DNA of 64,000 bases from Megaleporinus macrocephalus. Taxonomy: Eukaryota > Chordata > Actinopteri > Characiformes > Anostomidae. The notes beneath the pieces are model-generated. The model had not been told where the DNA came from. It saw only the letters and a list, made by a program, of their open reading frames with translations, and did no database searches. The DNA is taken from the NCBI GenBank assembly GCA_021613375.1, contig CM038714.1, positions 40,697,123-40,761,122 of the forward strand, read 5' to 3'. The position numbers were made by a program, and so were the translations under genes. Position 1 is the first letter of the stretch. Every line of letters begins with the position of its first letter. This document shows, piece by piece, positions 1-12,148 of the stretch.

Positions 1-3000
1 AAGCGTGTATGTTAGTTATGGTTATATGTAATGACTAGTTAAGAAAGTAAGTCAGTGTGATGGTGAGTTGAGATGAAGGCTAGTAAAGTGTGTATGTTAG
101 TTATGGTTATATGTAATGACTAGTTAAGAAAGTAAGTCAGTGTTATGGTGAGTAGAGATGAAGGATAGTAAAGCGTGTATGTTAGTTATGGTTATATGTA
201 ATGACTAGTTAAGAAAGTAAGTCAGTGTGATGGTGAGTTGAGATGAAGGCTAGTAAAGCGTGTATGTTAGTTATGGTTATATGTAATGACTAGTTAAGAA
301 AATAAGTCAGTGTGATGGTGAGTTGAGATAAAGGCTAGTAAAGCGTGTATGTTAGTTATGGTTATATGTAATGACTAGTTAAGAAAGTAAGTCAGTGTGA
401 TGGTGAGTTGAGAAGAAGGCTAGTAAAGCGTGTATGTTAGTTATGGTTATATGTAATGACTAGTTAAGAAAGTAAGTCAGTGTGATGGTGAGTTGAGATG
501 AAGGCTAGTAAAGCGTGTATGTTAGTTATGGTTATATGTAATGACTAGTTAAGAAAGTAAGTCAGTGTGATGGTGAGTTGAGATGAAGGCTAGTAAAGCG
601 TGTATGGTAGTTATGGTTATATGTAATGACTAGTTAAGAAAGTAAGTCAGTGTGATGGTGAGTTGAGATGAAGGCTAGTAAAGCGTGTATGTTAGTTATG
701 GTTATATGTAATGACTAGTTAAGAAAGTAAGTCAGTGTGATGGTGAGTAGAGATAGTAAAGCGTGTATATTAGTTATGGTTATATGTAATGACTAGTTAA
801 GAAAGTAAGTCAGTGTAATGGTGAGTTGAGATGAAGGCTAGTAAAGCGTGTATGTTAGTTATGGTTATATGTAATGACTAGTTAAGAAAGTAAGTCAGTG
901 TGATGGTGAGTTGAGATGAAGGCTAGTAAAGCGTGTATGTTAGTTATGGTTATATGTAATGACTAGTTAAGAAAGTAAGTCAGTGTGATGGTGAGTTGAG
1001 ATGAAGGCTAGTAAAGCGTGTATGTTAGTTATGGTTATATGTAATAACTAGTTAAGAAAGTTAGTCAGTGTGATGGTGAGTTAGGATGAAGGATAGTAAA
1101 GTGTGTATGTTAGTTATGGTTATATGTAATGTCTAGTTAAGAAAGTAAGTCAGTGTGATGGTGAGTTGAGATGAAGGCTAGTAAAGTGTGTATGTTAGTT
1201 ATGGTTATATGTAATGTCTAGTTAAGAAAGTAAGTCAGTGTGATGGTGAGTTGAGATGAAGGCTAGTAAAGCGTGTATGTTAGTTATGGTTATATGTAAT
1301 GACTAGTTAAGAAAGTAAGTCAGTGTGATGGTGAGTTGAGATGAAGGCTAGTAAAGCGTGTATGTTAGTTATGGTTATATGTAATGACTAGTTAAGAAAG
1401 TAAGTCAGTGTGATGGTGAGTTGAGATGAAGGCTAGTAAAGCGTGTATGTTAGTTATGGTTATATGTAATGACTAATTAAGAAAGTAAGTCAGTGTGATG
1501 GTGAGTAGAGATGAAGGATAGTAAAGCGTGTATGTTAGTTATGGTTATATGTAATGACTAGTTAAGAAAGTAAGTCAGTGTGATGGTGAGTTGAGATGAA
1601 GGCTAGTAAAGTGTGTATGGTAGTTATGGTTATATGTAATGACTAGTTAAGAAAGTAAGTCAGTGTGATGGTGAGTAGAGATGAAGGCTAGTAAAGCGTG
1701 TATGTTAGTTATGGTTATATGTAATGACTAGTTAAGAAAGTAAATCAGTGTGATGGTGAGTAGAGATGAAGGCTAGTAAAGTGTGTATGTTAGTTATGGT
1801 AATATGTAATGACTAGTTAAGAAAGTAAGTCAGTGTGATGGTGAGTTGAGATTAAGGCTAGTAAAGCGTGTATGTTAGTTATGGTTATATGTAATAACTA
1901 GTTAAGAAAGTAAGTCAGTGTGATGGTGAGTTGAGATAGTAAAGCGTGTATGTTAGTTATGGTTACATGTAATGACTAGTTAAGAAAGTAAGTCAGTGTG
2001 ATGGTGAGTTGAGATGAAGGCTAGTAAAGTGTGTATGGTAGTTATGGTTATATGTAATGACTAGTTAAGAAACTAAGTCAGTGTGATGGTGAGTAGAGAT
2101 GAAGGCTAGTAAAGCGTGTATGTTAGTTATGGTTATATGTAATGACTAGTTAAGAAAGTAAATCAGTGTGATGGTGAGTAGAGATGAAGGCTAGTAAAGT
2201 GTGTATGTTAGTTATGGTAATATGTAATGACTAGTTAAGAAAGTAAGTCAGTGTGATGGTGAGTTGAGATTAAGGCTAGTAAAGCGTGTATGTTAGTTAT
2301 GGTTATATGTAATAACTAGTTAAGAAAGTAAGTCAGTGTGATGGTGAGTTGAGATAGTAAAGCGTGTATATTAGTTATGGTTATATGTAATAACTAGTTA
2401 CGAAAGTAAGTCAGTGTGATGGTGAGTTGAGATGAAGGCTAGTAAAGTGTGTATGTTAGTTATGGTTATATGTAATAACTAGTTAAGAAAGTAAGTCAGT
2501 GTGATGGTGAGTTGAGATAGTAAAGCGTGTATGTTAGTTATGGTTATATGTAATGACTAGTTAAGAAAGTAAGTCAGTGTGATGGTGAGTTGAGATGAAG
2601 GCTAGTAAAGCGTGTATGTTAGTTATAGTTATATGTAATAACTAGTTAAGAAAGTAAGTCAGTGTGATGGTAAGTTGAGATGAAGGCTAGTAAAGCGTGT
2701 ATGTTAGTTATGGTTATATGTAATGACTAGTTAAGAAAGTAAGTCAGTGTGATGGTGAGTTGAGATGAAGACTAGTAAAGCGTGTATGTTAGTTATGGTT
2801 ATATGTAATAACTAGTTAAGAAAGTAAATCAGTGTGATGGTGAGTTGAGATGAAGACTAGTAAAGCGTGTATGGTAGTTATGGTTATATGTAATGACTAG
2901 TTAAGAAAGTAAATCAGTGTGATGGTGAGTAGAGATGAAGGCTAGTAAAGCGTGTATGTTAGTTATGGTTATATGTAATGACTAGTTAAGAAAGTAAGTC

Positions 3001-3430
3001 AGTGTGATGGTGAGTTGAGATGAAGGCTAGTAAAGCGTGTATGTTAGTTATGGTTATATGTAATGACTAGTTAAGAAAGTAAGTCAGTGTGATGGTGAGT
3101 TGAGATGAAGGATAGTAAAGCATGTATGTTAGTTATGGTTATATGTAATGACTAGTTAAGAAAGTAAGTCAGTGTGATGGTGAGTTGAGATGAAGGCTAG
3201 TAAAGCGTGTATGTTAGTTATGGTTATATGTAATGACTAGTTAAGAAAGTAAGTCAGTGTGATGGTGAGTTGAGATGAAGGCTAGTAAAGCGTGTATGTT
3301 AGTTATGGTTATATGTAATGACTAGTTAAGAAAGTAAGTCAGTGTGATGGTGAGTTGAGATGAAGGCTAGTAAAGTGTGTATGTTAGTTATGGTTATATG
3401 TAATGACTAGTTAATGACTATATGTAATGA
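1..3430. repeat. 85-bp satellite array, about 40 copies
   Basis: A head-to-tail array of a unit of 85 bp, each copy starting near AAGCGTGTATGTTAGTTATG and ending near GATGAAGGCTAGTA. Copies differ by a few substitutions, and a recurrent 78-bp variant lacks the 7 bases GAAGGCT (about 750, 1930, 2350 and 2515). The array runs off the left edge of the window, so its true size is unknown. It ends abruptly near 3410-3430 with a short duplicated stub (TTAATGACTATATGTAATGA). No long open frame crosses it, and no transposon termini flank it. Confidence 0.97.
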
Positions 3431-3461
3431 CTAGCCACAGGCTTACTTTTATTTTTCACAG

Positions 3462-3536
3462 ACGGGTAGAAGTCAGGAACAGGTACTGGAGCCCTCAGTG
3501 GAGCAGCCCAATGCTAATCTTCTAGGAAACATAAAA
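3462..3536 (+). CDS. Putative internal coding exon, gene unknown
   Basis: A 75-bp block sits between a strong acceptor (pyrimidine-rich tract ending TTTTTCACAG) and a strong donor (AAA followed by GTAAGTAG). Exactly 25 codons are open in frame 0; the other two frames contain stops. The peptide is polar and acidic, with Gln, Glu and Asn prominent, and ends LLGNIK. I do not recognise it. The minus strand also offers an acceptor-like CCTAG and a donor-like GTAAGC around the block, but all three minus frames are closed, so plus is preferred. A 75-bp open frame is common by chance, so the call rests on the paired splice sites. If real, it belongs to a gene other than the minus-strand IQSEC gene. 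Confidence 0.35.
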
Positions 3537-4118
3537 GTAAGTAGCACGCAGCAATCCCAGCTTGCTTTTCTTTTTATGTATGGCGTCCTTTGATGTCATA
3601 TGATACTGTCAACCTGAGAGGGTTAAGACTCTGGAAACACAATCTTAAATACAGAATACTAAACTTAGGTCTTATGTTTGCAATCCAGCAAGGCTTAAAT
3701 GGAAAAACAAAATAAAAATATAATGATACACATAATAAAACACAGACAGTGGTCTGATCTGGTCTGGTGGTTTAATATTCCAATTTAGGCGTGACTGACT
3801 GTTTTCGTATGGAAAGGACAACAACATTCGCCAGAAACTAAAGACCTTTTCTCTATATCATGATGTAAACTACGGAGTTCTGGACACTAATTTAAATTTA
3901 CACAAAGTAAATGTACAAAAACACACAAACATCAGCTGAACACATGTTAGTGTCACTTCCACCACTCACGCACGGTTCTTTATGTTGCAACGGTGGCACA
4001 CACAGCCTTGATCAAAGGGACCACCTTTAAAAGTCAGTGCATGAACACATCATATATCTCCACCTTCAGAATAAAAAAAAAAACAGTAACATTTCCAACA
4101 TATTTTCACATAATACCT
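3537..4118. other. Non-coding stretch
   Basis: AT-rich unique-looking sequence between the exon-like block and the first MITE. No splice-flanked open frame or repeat end was recognised. Confidence 0.5.
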
Positions 4119-4126
4119 CTAATTAA

Positions 4127-4518
4127 TAGGGTTGTAAGAAAATATCAAAAAATCAAATATCGCAACATTATGTTTAGTGATACTGTATGGATTCTTAAAA
4201 ACACAGTATTGATTATTAATTAGCAGCTTACATGCAAAAGATTCCTGGCAGACAGTGAATCATTGTGTGTTGTGTTTAAACCTCTGACCACTAGATGGCA
4301 GTGTTGTAATCAATTTTCACCTCCACTCCAACATTAACAAGCAGCACAAGGGCGCAATGCTATTGTCAGCACTGGCAAACCTGTGTATATAGTGGTGTGA
4401 TTTTATAGTAGAATTTTAAAAATCGCAATATATCATTTCCAATATTGCAATGTAGCGCAACATTGATTTGTGACCGATATGTATTGTATCGCCAGGTACT
4501 TGCCAATACACAGCCCTA
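4127..4518 (+). mobile_element. hAT-like MITE, family A, copy 1
   Basis: The element starts TAGGGTTGTAAGAAAATATC and ends CCAATACACAGCCCTA; the termini are short imperfect inverted repeats. It is flanked by CTAATTAA on the left and CTTATTAA on the right, an 8-bp target duplication with one mismatch, as expected for hAT elements. The interior is about 390 bp, with no transposase frame, and contains the shared landmark ACCACTAGATGGCAGTGTTG. Other family A copies are at 6558, 8121, 9908, 21084 and 28541. Confidence 0.85.
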
Positions 4519-4526
4519 CTTATTAA

Positions 4527-6513
4527 TCAACGTTGCGTCAAACTTCAGTTTCATCAACGAGATATCTTCATGATCAAACTCACATCTAGTAGTTATGTGA
4601 ATCAATGCATTAAAAATACTTTTCACCTGTAATAATAATAATAATAATAATAAGATGAACATATCAATAAACACTAAAAGTAACCAAATGAAGATGCGAA
4701 ACAAACCGCCTCTAAGCGGCTAGTCTGCGCTGGTTCAATCAAAAACAGACTGACAAATGCATAAGAAAGTAAAACGCTACATAGGAGGACGTGTGTGATT
4801 TCTTTGGAAGGCTGCAATAACCCCTTCGTTTTCTGACAGCCAACAACAGTAAAACATTTCATTGTTCCTCAACAGCTTCCTCTCCAGCAACTTCGGAACA
4901 ACACTTTAATTAACTGTGAATGGGACGGTACATTCTCCAACCTGTCTACAATCTACAGCTGACTTACCTCAATGTCTATAGAGCATATTAAACTTTTCCC
5001 AAAGAAAGAAATGTTCAGCCCAGACCTGAGAATACGACCATCAAGCTTGAAGCACATACTTCAAAACACAGATTGCTGGTTTATAGTTTAAGCACGCTTC
5101 AGTGTAGAATACTCAGTAGAAGCACTGCTGAGGTTCGTGTTGGTGTCAGTAGAGCAGTTGGCAGTGGTGAAGCCTCATCTAGGGCTTTTGGAGGGACCGT
5201 AAACTGATGCTTGGAGGGTGAACAAAGCCAGGGCGCAGTTCTCCATCGCTTGCGGAGTGCTGTTACACCCCCAACGGTGGGGAACCAGAGGCATTGCTGC
5301 CAAGATGTGTATGATTATGTGTGAGACACAGCATGCACACTATGTTGGTGCAATCGGACTAGCACTTACGGCTACTCAAGTAGAGTAAAAGTGACCATAA
5401 AGAAAATCTTATCGCTCGTAAAACTCAATTGTCCTCCCTTTTTGTAAGTAAAGAGTTTGATGTATTACAGAAATATTGTTAAACATCGATCAAAACATTG
5501 TTTGGTCGATACAATTCAAAACTGGCTTGTTTCAAATTCATAGTCACAAGTAAATGCATCAGCCTATTTATTCTCTAGCAGTTTAGCTCCACCCTTCCAT
5601 GCTGAAGTTACTAAAAACAACTAAACCTTTAATACTTAATCAATTTCTTAGGTTAAAGTGGATTACAGAATAATCTTTTATATTTTTTAAAGACATTAAT
5701 AAGCTAAGTATACAAAAATCACCATTTATAGGATATTTACTGGACATCCAAAATCGTAGTTTATAGAATACTAAGAGTTAAAATGTTTAAATAGAAAAAA
5801 TAAAAAAATGTTGTCCATCACGGTCACATGACTAAGAGTTAGACCACATTTTCTTAGAACTAAATGAGTGTCAAAGTCTGAAAAATTCACAACAGTCACA
5901 ACCAAAACACATAATTCCAGTTATATAAACTTTTTGTTTTAATAAAAAATTATTGTTCACAGCTATGTTTGCTAGTCTTGACTGGCTAGTGTTTCTGAAA
6001 ATGATCATATTGGCGGTGCTGAAACATTTGTAATGACAAAATGGAATGGTCAGTTATTTATTTAATAAAATTAATATAATGGTGGGATGTGGTCACTCAA
6101 AGAAAACAGAATTTCAGTCCACACACACACCCCTTTAAGCTTTTCCCTTCTAAAGGGGTCACCACGGCGCCTCAACTCGCACACAAGAGTTTTACGTCAG
6201 ATGCAATGCTAGTCTAAAGTCCAATAGAATCAAAAAAACCTGAAACCTGTTTTCAATTGTGATTTGAACCGGCTCTGTAGAACGATCCATATCAGCCCTG
6301 AAAGGAACAATAACAAAAACAGGCGAATTCTAAGGGATAAAGATGGAAAGAGGGAAATATTAAAAAAAAAAAGAAAAAGAAAGAATGATGACTGCTTTTG
6401 TTTTGGCACAAACCACACAAACGGTCTAGGCCGACCTCACCTCAAACATGAAGGATATAGAGCCTTTAAAATAAAATAGCTTGATGTAGCCTATAAAGTC
6501 TGTTCTTCCCGAT
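4527..6513. other. Intronic non-coding stretch
   Basis: No gene was recognised. It holds a short TAA microsatellite (4631-4652) and otherwise AT-rich sequence. Short open frames here lack start, splice or similarity support. Confidence 0.5.
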
Positions 6514-6557
6514 CAATATGTGAAGCTGCAACAACAGAAGTACAGCCACCTGAGTGG

Positions 6558-6894
6558 TAGGGGTGTATATAAATATCGAAAATATCGAATATCGGGATAT
6601 TATGTTTTGTGATACTGTATCGATTCTCAAATACACAGTATCGATACACAGATTTCTGGCAGACTGTTAATTAGTGTGTGTTGTGTTTAAAGCTCTGACC
6701 ACTAGATGGCAGTGAAGTAATCCATTTTCAGCTCCACTCCAACATTAACACGCAGCACAAGGGTGCAATGCTATTGTAAGCAGTGACAAACCTGTTCATA
6801 CAGTGGTGTGTTTTAATAGTAGGACTTGAAAAATCACAGTATATCACTTTGCATGCTGTATCGCAATATATCTCAATATATTGAATCATGACCG
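6558..6894 (+). mobile_element. hAT-like MITE, family A, truncated copy 2
   Basis: It begins TAGGGGTGTATATAAATATC and is co-linear with the other family A copies until GAATCATGACCG, where the last 50 or so bases are missing. Just before it are 20 bases (6538-6557) nearly identical to those preceding the copy at 8121. The whole insert is bracketed by a perfect 24-bp direct repeat (6514-6537 and 6895-6918). This is not a normal hAT insertion; see findings. Confidence 0.85.
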
Positions 6895-6918
6895 CAATAT
6901 GTGAAGCTGCAACAACAG

Positions 6919-7689
6919 CTCACTGTCTAATGAAAAACAAGTATCTACAGGAGAGACAAAAATCATACTTCACTTTCAATGCAAGTCAATGGAACCAGAA
7001 TTTCTTCAAAGCTTTCATAATATTTTGACATGGTTTGTAAACGACTATTGTCATGTTCAAATGATGTAGAAAGCATGTTTTTCATTGGGCAGCGACGATA
7101 TTAGTCTGTAAAGAGAATTTTTTTTTTGGTTAAGATATAAACAAGGTCATTCGGAGTGGTTTCCTATAGAAACTGTTCGCAGTAGTGGTGATAACCTTCT
7201 GAGAGAGCTTTTAAAGACATTACAGGCTTCAGATGGTCATTACATGAAACTGTTAGGAGCACATGCTGCTTAATGGCTGCCATTACATTATGAGAGGTTT
7301 AGAGTCCTGCTTTGGCTCCAAACATATCTTTCCCAATCTGTTTACGGTGGCGAGGTACGTGTAGGGATCGCACATCAAAAGGTCTTTTCTCGTCCACACT
7401 TTCCACAACGTACCATCATCAGCATCACATACAAAAGCTCAGACGTGTGAAGTTTCATGGGTCTTTTTTTGGGATAGTTAATAAAAGCCTAGATGTCGTG
7501 ACCCCTCGTTCCGATCACCAGAGTCTGTACTTTCCCAAGAATAAACCAATTACATCAACATCAATTTGAAGGACTTCGCAAGGACCGGTACATATGCAGA
7601 AAATTGGAAAAAAAAAAGGGTGGAACGGTTCTCTAACCAAGCCTTTAAGAACCAGAGGGAAAAGGAGAGAGGGAGAGACCAAGGCACCT

Positions 7690-7727
<38 letters not shown>

Positions 7728-7789
7728 TGTGTGAGAACAGCTGCTGTGTGTGTGTGCGCGCGCTCTGTGATGAGGGACTAATCTCCCCC
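6919..7789. other. Non-coding stretch with GA and GT microsatellites
   Basis: AT-rich sequence followed by a GA tract (about 7694-7733) and a short GT/GC tract (about 7744-7762). Open frames over the GA/GT tracts are low-complexity artefacts. Confidence 0.6.
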
Positions 7790-7992
7790 CCCTCAGGCTG
7801 TGATTTGGAGAATACTCGTGAGTGCTGGATTTAATCTCTCTGCCCCTCTCCCGCACAGGCCGTGCCTGTCAGCCACTTTCAGGAGTAATGGGGCCAAATT
7901 GAAAGCAGAGATTGGGAGCCGGCGTCGCGCAGGATTCGGACCGGCCACAGGAGAGGAACCGCACTCAAACCGACACGGAGAACTCTGATGGT
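7790..7992. promoter_or_regulatory. Isolated GC-rich, CpG-containing island
   Basis: About 200 bp of GC-rich sequence with many CpGs (GGCGTCGCGCAGG, CGGACCGGCC) stands out in an AT-rich intron. It lies next to the GA/GT microsatellites. It could be an alternative first exon and promoter of the minus-strand IQSEC gene, a gene family known to use alternative 5' exons, or the relic of an inserted sequence. Neither strand gives a peptide I recognise. The function is inferred only. Confidence 0.3.
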
Positions 7993-8120
7993 GGGCACAC
8001 ACTCATAATACAATTTAGGAAAGAAAACTGACATGCTCAGCAAACACTCTGCTGAAGTCACAGGCGTGGCACACCGGGCAAAATAATCAGCAGCCAACAG
8101 AAGTACAGCCACCTCAGTGG

Positions 8121-8512
8121 TAGGGGTGTAAGAAAATATCGGAAAAATATCGAATATCGCGACAGTTTGTTTGGTGATACTGTATCGATTCTCAAAAACA
8201 CAGATTTCGATACACAGATTTCTGGCAGACAGTGAATCAGTGTGTGTTGTGTTTAAAGCTCTGACCACTAGATGGCAGTGTTGTAATCCAGTTTCAGCTC
8301 CACTCCAACATTAACAAGCAGCGCAAGGGCGCAATGCTATTGAAAGCAGTGACAAACCTGTTTATATAGTGGGGTGTTTTAATAGTAGTATTTGAAAAAT
8401 CACAGTATATCACTTTGCTTGCAGTATCGCAATATATCACGATATATTGAATCGTGACCACTGTATCACAATACATATCGTATCGTCAGGTTCTTGCCAA
8501 TACACAGCCCTA
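8121..8512 (+). mobile_element. hAT-like MITE, family A, copy 3
   Basis: Complete copy from TAGGGGTGTAAGAAAATATC to CCAATACACAGCCCTA. Flanks are CTCAGTGG on the left and CTCAATGG on the right, an 8-bp target duplication with one mismatch. The flank at 8101-8120 is the probable source of the 20 bases carried by the truncated copy at 6558. Confidence 0.9.
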
Positions 8513-8558
8513 CTCAATGGTATTGTAAGTAACTTACAATACGATGTCATAGTTTTGT

Positions 8559-8618
<60 letters not shown>

Positions 8619-9899
8619 TTTACATAGCTTTCTCCTCTGATTGTAGCAGATTAGCCAAAACACAGTGTCTCTTTCAGCAGAATAACACTTTAAAGGGCTC
8701 ATGTTCTACAATTCCAGTTATTTACCCCTCAAAGTCAATTAATTAACCATAACATTCATTTTACACCATCTTTTTTCCAGTCTTTCTTCTGCTCTTACAA
8801 TTAAACCATTAACATGTTTCCTGATTGGCTAACCTGTAATTGTGTCATGTTCAAAAAGCACTCCAGACCAACATTCAGAATAAACTGGTAGCACTGAACT
8901 AAAGGGCTTCACCTTCCGCCCCACCTTCAAAGCATCATTTTCCACTCCAACAACTCTGATACAGACTGTCCGCAGTAATAACACTCCACATCGCTTCAAA
9001 ATAAAGCAGGGGGGCTGACCTGCTGTAGGCTGAATGGGTGGTCATATGTAAATATGAATGGTTGTGATGTCACAAGCATGAGGAGTTCAATAATAGGTTT
9101 ATACTGCTTGCAGCTCACTTTCCACTTTCTTCTCCACATTGACTGTATGGGCTCAGCAGTGACTCCCAGGCCCACCTGCAGGTCCTTATACACCAGGAAG
9201 CAAGCAAGAGCCAGGTACTGCCGACAGAGGCGGAGTGGCTCTGCTCTTTAATTTTTTTGTTTGCATCTTTGGACTATTTTAAAGTTGTGCACCTGCAAAC
9301 TGAGCTTCACGACAGAACAGTATCGAAGGGGTGACGCTATGTGGACGATAGCATTATAATTTCAGCTTAGATATGCAAATAAAGTCTATCCATGAGGGTT
9401 TTTGGTTTACTTGTTTGGTCACATACAATATTTGCACAAATATTTGTTTATAAACTATGTGGACCCCCCCAAAAAAGGATTTAATACCTGCCTGAAAATA
9501 TAAAAGAAACTACAAAAGCAGAGAACATTCCCGCTAGTCCTGTTCAAGTACAATGCACACAAGGACCAGGCAGTCCAACATGTTCCGTGCTTGATATAGC
9601 ATGACCACTACTACTTTCTACATCAATATGCAGCCCCATTCTGTTTTTCCTGCAGTCATTTCATCTTTTTATCAGTTCAACAGCTGTTTCGGTTGGCTTG
9701 TTTGAGCTAATTTGATATATCATTTAAGAGAGTCAAGGCTGTCTCAGACACATAGAACTTTTTGAAGACCAGTCAATCATACCAACCAGAAAACAAAGCT
9801 TCCAACCTAAAAACCTGGAGACTGACCAATGTGTTTTAGTCCGTGGTCAGTTATAAAACAGTAGCAGCGCTGCGTCAATGTTAAAGATAAAAGAAATAC
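8513..9899. other. Non-coding stretch with AT microsatellite
   Basis: Contains a poly-A plus AT dinucleotide run at about 8560-8613. The rest is ordinary AT-rich sequence with no supported gene. Two short overlapping frames near 9000-9250 have no splice or similarity support. Confidence 0.55.
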
Positions 9900-9907
9900 G
9901 TGCAGCA

Positions 9908-10297
9908 TAGGGGTGTAAGAAAATATCGAAAATATCGAATATCAGGATATTATGTTTAGTGATACTGTATCGATTCTCAAAAACACAGTATCAATACACA
10001 GAATCCTGGCCAACAGTGAATAATTGTGTGTTGTGCTTAAACCTCTGACCACTAGATGGCAGTGTTGTAATATGTTTTCAGCTCCACTCCAACATTAACA
10101 AGCAGCACAAGGGCGCAATGCTATTGTAAGCATTGATAAACTTGTTCATACAGTGGTGTGTTTTAATAGTCGGATCTGAAAAAATCTTAATATATCACTT
10201 TGCTTGCAGTATCGCAATAAATCATGATAAATTGAATCGTGAGCGCTGTATCACAATACATATCGTATCGCCAGGTTCTTGCCAATACACAGCCCTA
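9908..10297 (+). mobile_element. hAT-like MITE, family A, copy 4
   Basis: Complete 390-bp copy from TAGGGGTGTAAGAAAATATC to CCAATACACAGCCCTA, flanked on both sides by a perfect 8-bp target duplication, GTGCAGCA. This copy gives the clearest ends of the family. Confidence 0.93.
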
Positions 10298-10305
10298 GTG
10301 CAGCA

Positions 10306-11611
10306 TGTTTTCTTGAATGACCTTAAAACGAGCAGACTTCAGCTCCATCGTAGAAAAGTTTCGGGTGACTGATCCACACAACATAGACCAAGTGTGTAGT
10401 GTAGATGTCGTGGTGACGGATATGTTATGAATGACGTCTTTCCTGTGTAAGAAACAACACGCCCAGTCTTTCATGTGTGGATATTGATTGCTGGTATTTA
10501 CTAAATGCCTTGCCCATCATTGTTGATGGATTGGTCACCACAGTGATCCGAAACACAAAGGGAAAGGCTGGAATGGAGCAGGTCGAGGCAAAAGTGGCTG
10601 GATGTAACTAATATATGATCATTCTTCTCATTCCTGGACTGAAGCCTTCAGTTCATACTTAAAAACATGCTAAACAAATGTTGAACATCTCCAAATAGCA
10701 AAGGCAGTAGGTTAGTGCTGTGGTAAGCCACAGTCATTAAAATACAACTTCAATTCCAGCCAGCCAGCCTAGACTAGGCTGTATTTACGAAGCACACTGC
10801 CAAGGGAGCCTAAATTTAAACCTCCACTGGATATCATTACAATTGCAATTCCTCCCGGATCATTCACTCGGTTTCTGCAAAAGGCAATTACAGTAATAGC
10901 CATCGTTCACTTAGCCTTGGCTTTGCAAGTGCCGTTCGACTTTAGCCGCTGGAGCGTCTGGGAGAGGATCATCGTCGCTCGCAAAGACTGTAGCGCGCTC
11001 TAATCTCTCGGAAAACACCAACGCTCCAACCCCAACACACTTTAGTTATGGAGATCAGCAACGGTGAAACAATAACAACCACAGGAGAGATTATGTCTTC
11101 AAGTAAACACACGAAGCAATTTTCAGTTTGCCGAACACGACTCTGACTGGTAAAGGCTGCAGTGCTAAGCTCTGAAGTGTGCAGGGACGCTAGTGAAATA
11201 TGACCCAAAACCAATCGATGACTCTGGGCGCAAGCAAGGCCATTAGGAGGTGTGAAATGTGAGAAAGACACACCACTCTAGCGGTGACCTCGCCAAGTTT
11301 TTTTAAAAAAAATATCTAGCTAAAGGCAGGTAAGACACAATATGCCACAATAACAAGAACCTGGTAGTTTGGGAGTGGCTGAAATCATTAATGGCTGCCT
11401 GAAGTGGGTGACAATGAACTGCTGGTTAATCACAAAGTGCTCACATGCTTACAGAATGAGAGTTATCCAGCAGTCTATAATCAGCAGTCTAGGTTTTGGA
11501 ACGAGTAGCTTATTGGCTCACAGACGCTGATAAGACTGACTACCTAAGTCCAGAAATTGGAATTCAGAGTAATAATTTTCCAATACTTGGAAGTACTTAA
11601 GTGCTTGATAC
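10306..11611. other. Intronic non-coding stretch, possible conserved element
   Basis: No supported gene. Sequence at about 10840-10960 (ATCATTACAATTGCAATTCC and following) is balanced in composition and free of repeat signatures, the look of a conserved non-coding element. This cannot be judged without an alignment. Confidence 0.35.
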
Positions 11612-11619
11612 CATGAAAG

Positions 11620-12140
11620 TAGGGCTGGACGATAAAACGATAATGATAATTATTGCAAAATAACGTTTCCTCGATGGAACTATAAGACGTAGTCGATAGA
11701 AAATGGATAGAATTAAGTTCCGTCCTTGTTTTGAGAGACGACATGTATGTATGTATGTATGTTGTAGGAGTTCGAGTGAGAACGCTGAGGCAAAGTTGAC
11801 TTTAAACCAAAAATCCCGAGGAGGGAAACTTTATTTTCTAACGAAAACAGAATCACTAAACCAACTCCCCATTTGAGCCCATATGTATGTATGTGTGTGT
11901 GTTTAATTTATTTGAAATACTGTTGTGTACTGATCTTTAGTATGTTTGTCTATCTTCTGATAGAAAATAAATCAGAGGATAAAAAACAATTTAACAAAAG
12001 TTTTAAATTTTGATATCTTCACTTCTCACATAAAGTAAAAAGGAAATAGTGATTTGAATTATATCGTGATATATATCGATATCGACTGATATGAAAAAAA
12101 TTATCGTGATAAGATTTTTTCCCCATATCGCCCAGCCCTA
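11620..12140. mobile_element. hAT-like MITE, family B, short copy
   Basis: It starts TAGGGCTGGACGATA and ends TATCGCCCAGCCCTA, near-perfect inverted repeats of about 15 bp, and is flanked by a perfect 8-bp target duplication, CATGAAAG. At 521 bp it is an internally shortened version of the 912-bp copy at 23667. At the break it carries a small ATGT microsatellite (about 11742-11760). No transposase frame. Confidence 0.94.
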
Positions 12141-12148
12141 CATGAAAG

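Noticed and set aside
1..3430. CRISPR-like array
   Set aside because: The whole 85-bp unit repeats with no unique spacers, and the context is a vertebrate genome.
7515..7856. 113-codon minus frame rich in Ser, Leu and His
   Set aside because: Most of it is translation of GA and GT microsatellites.
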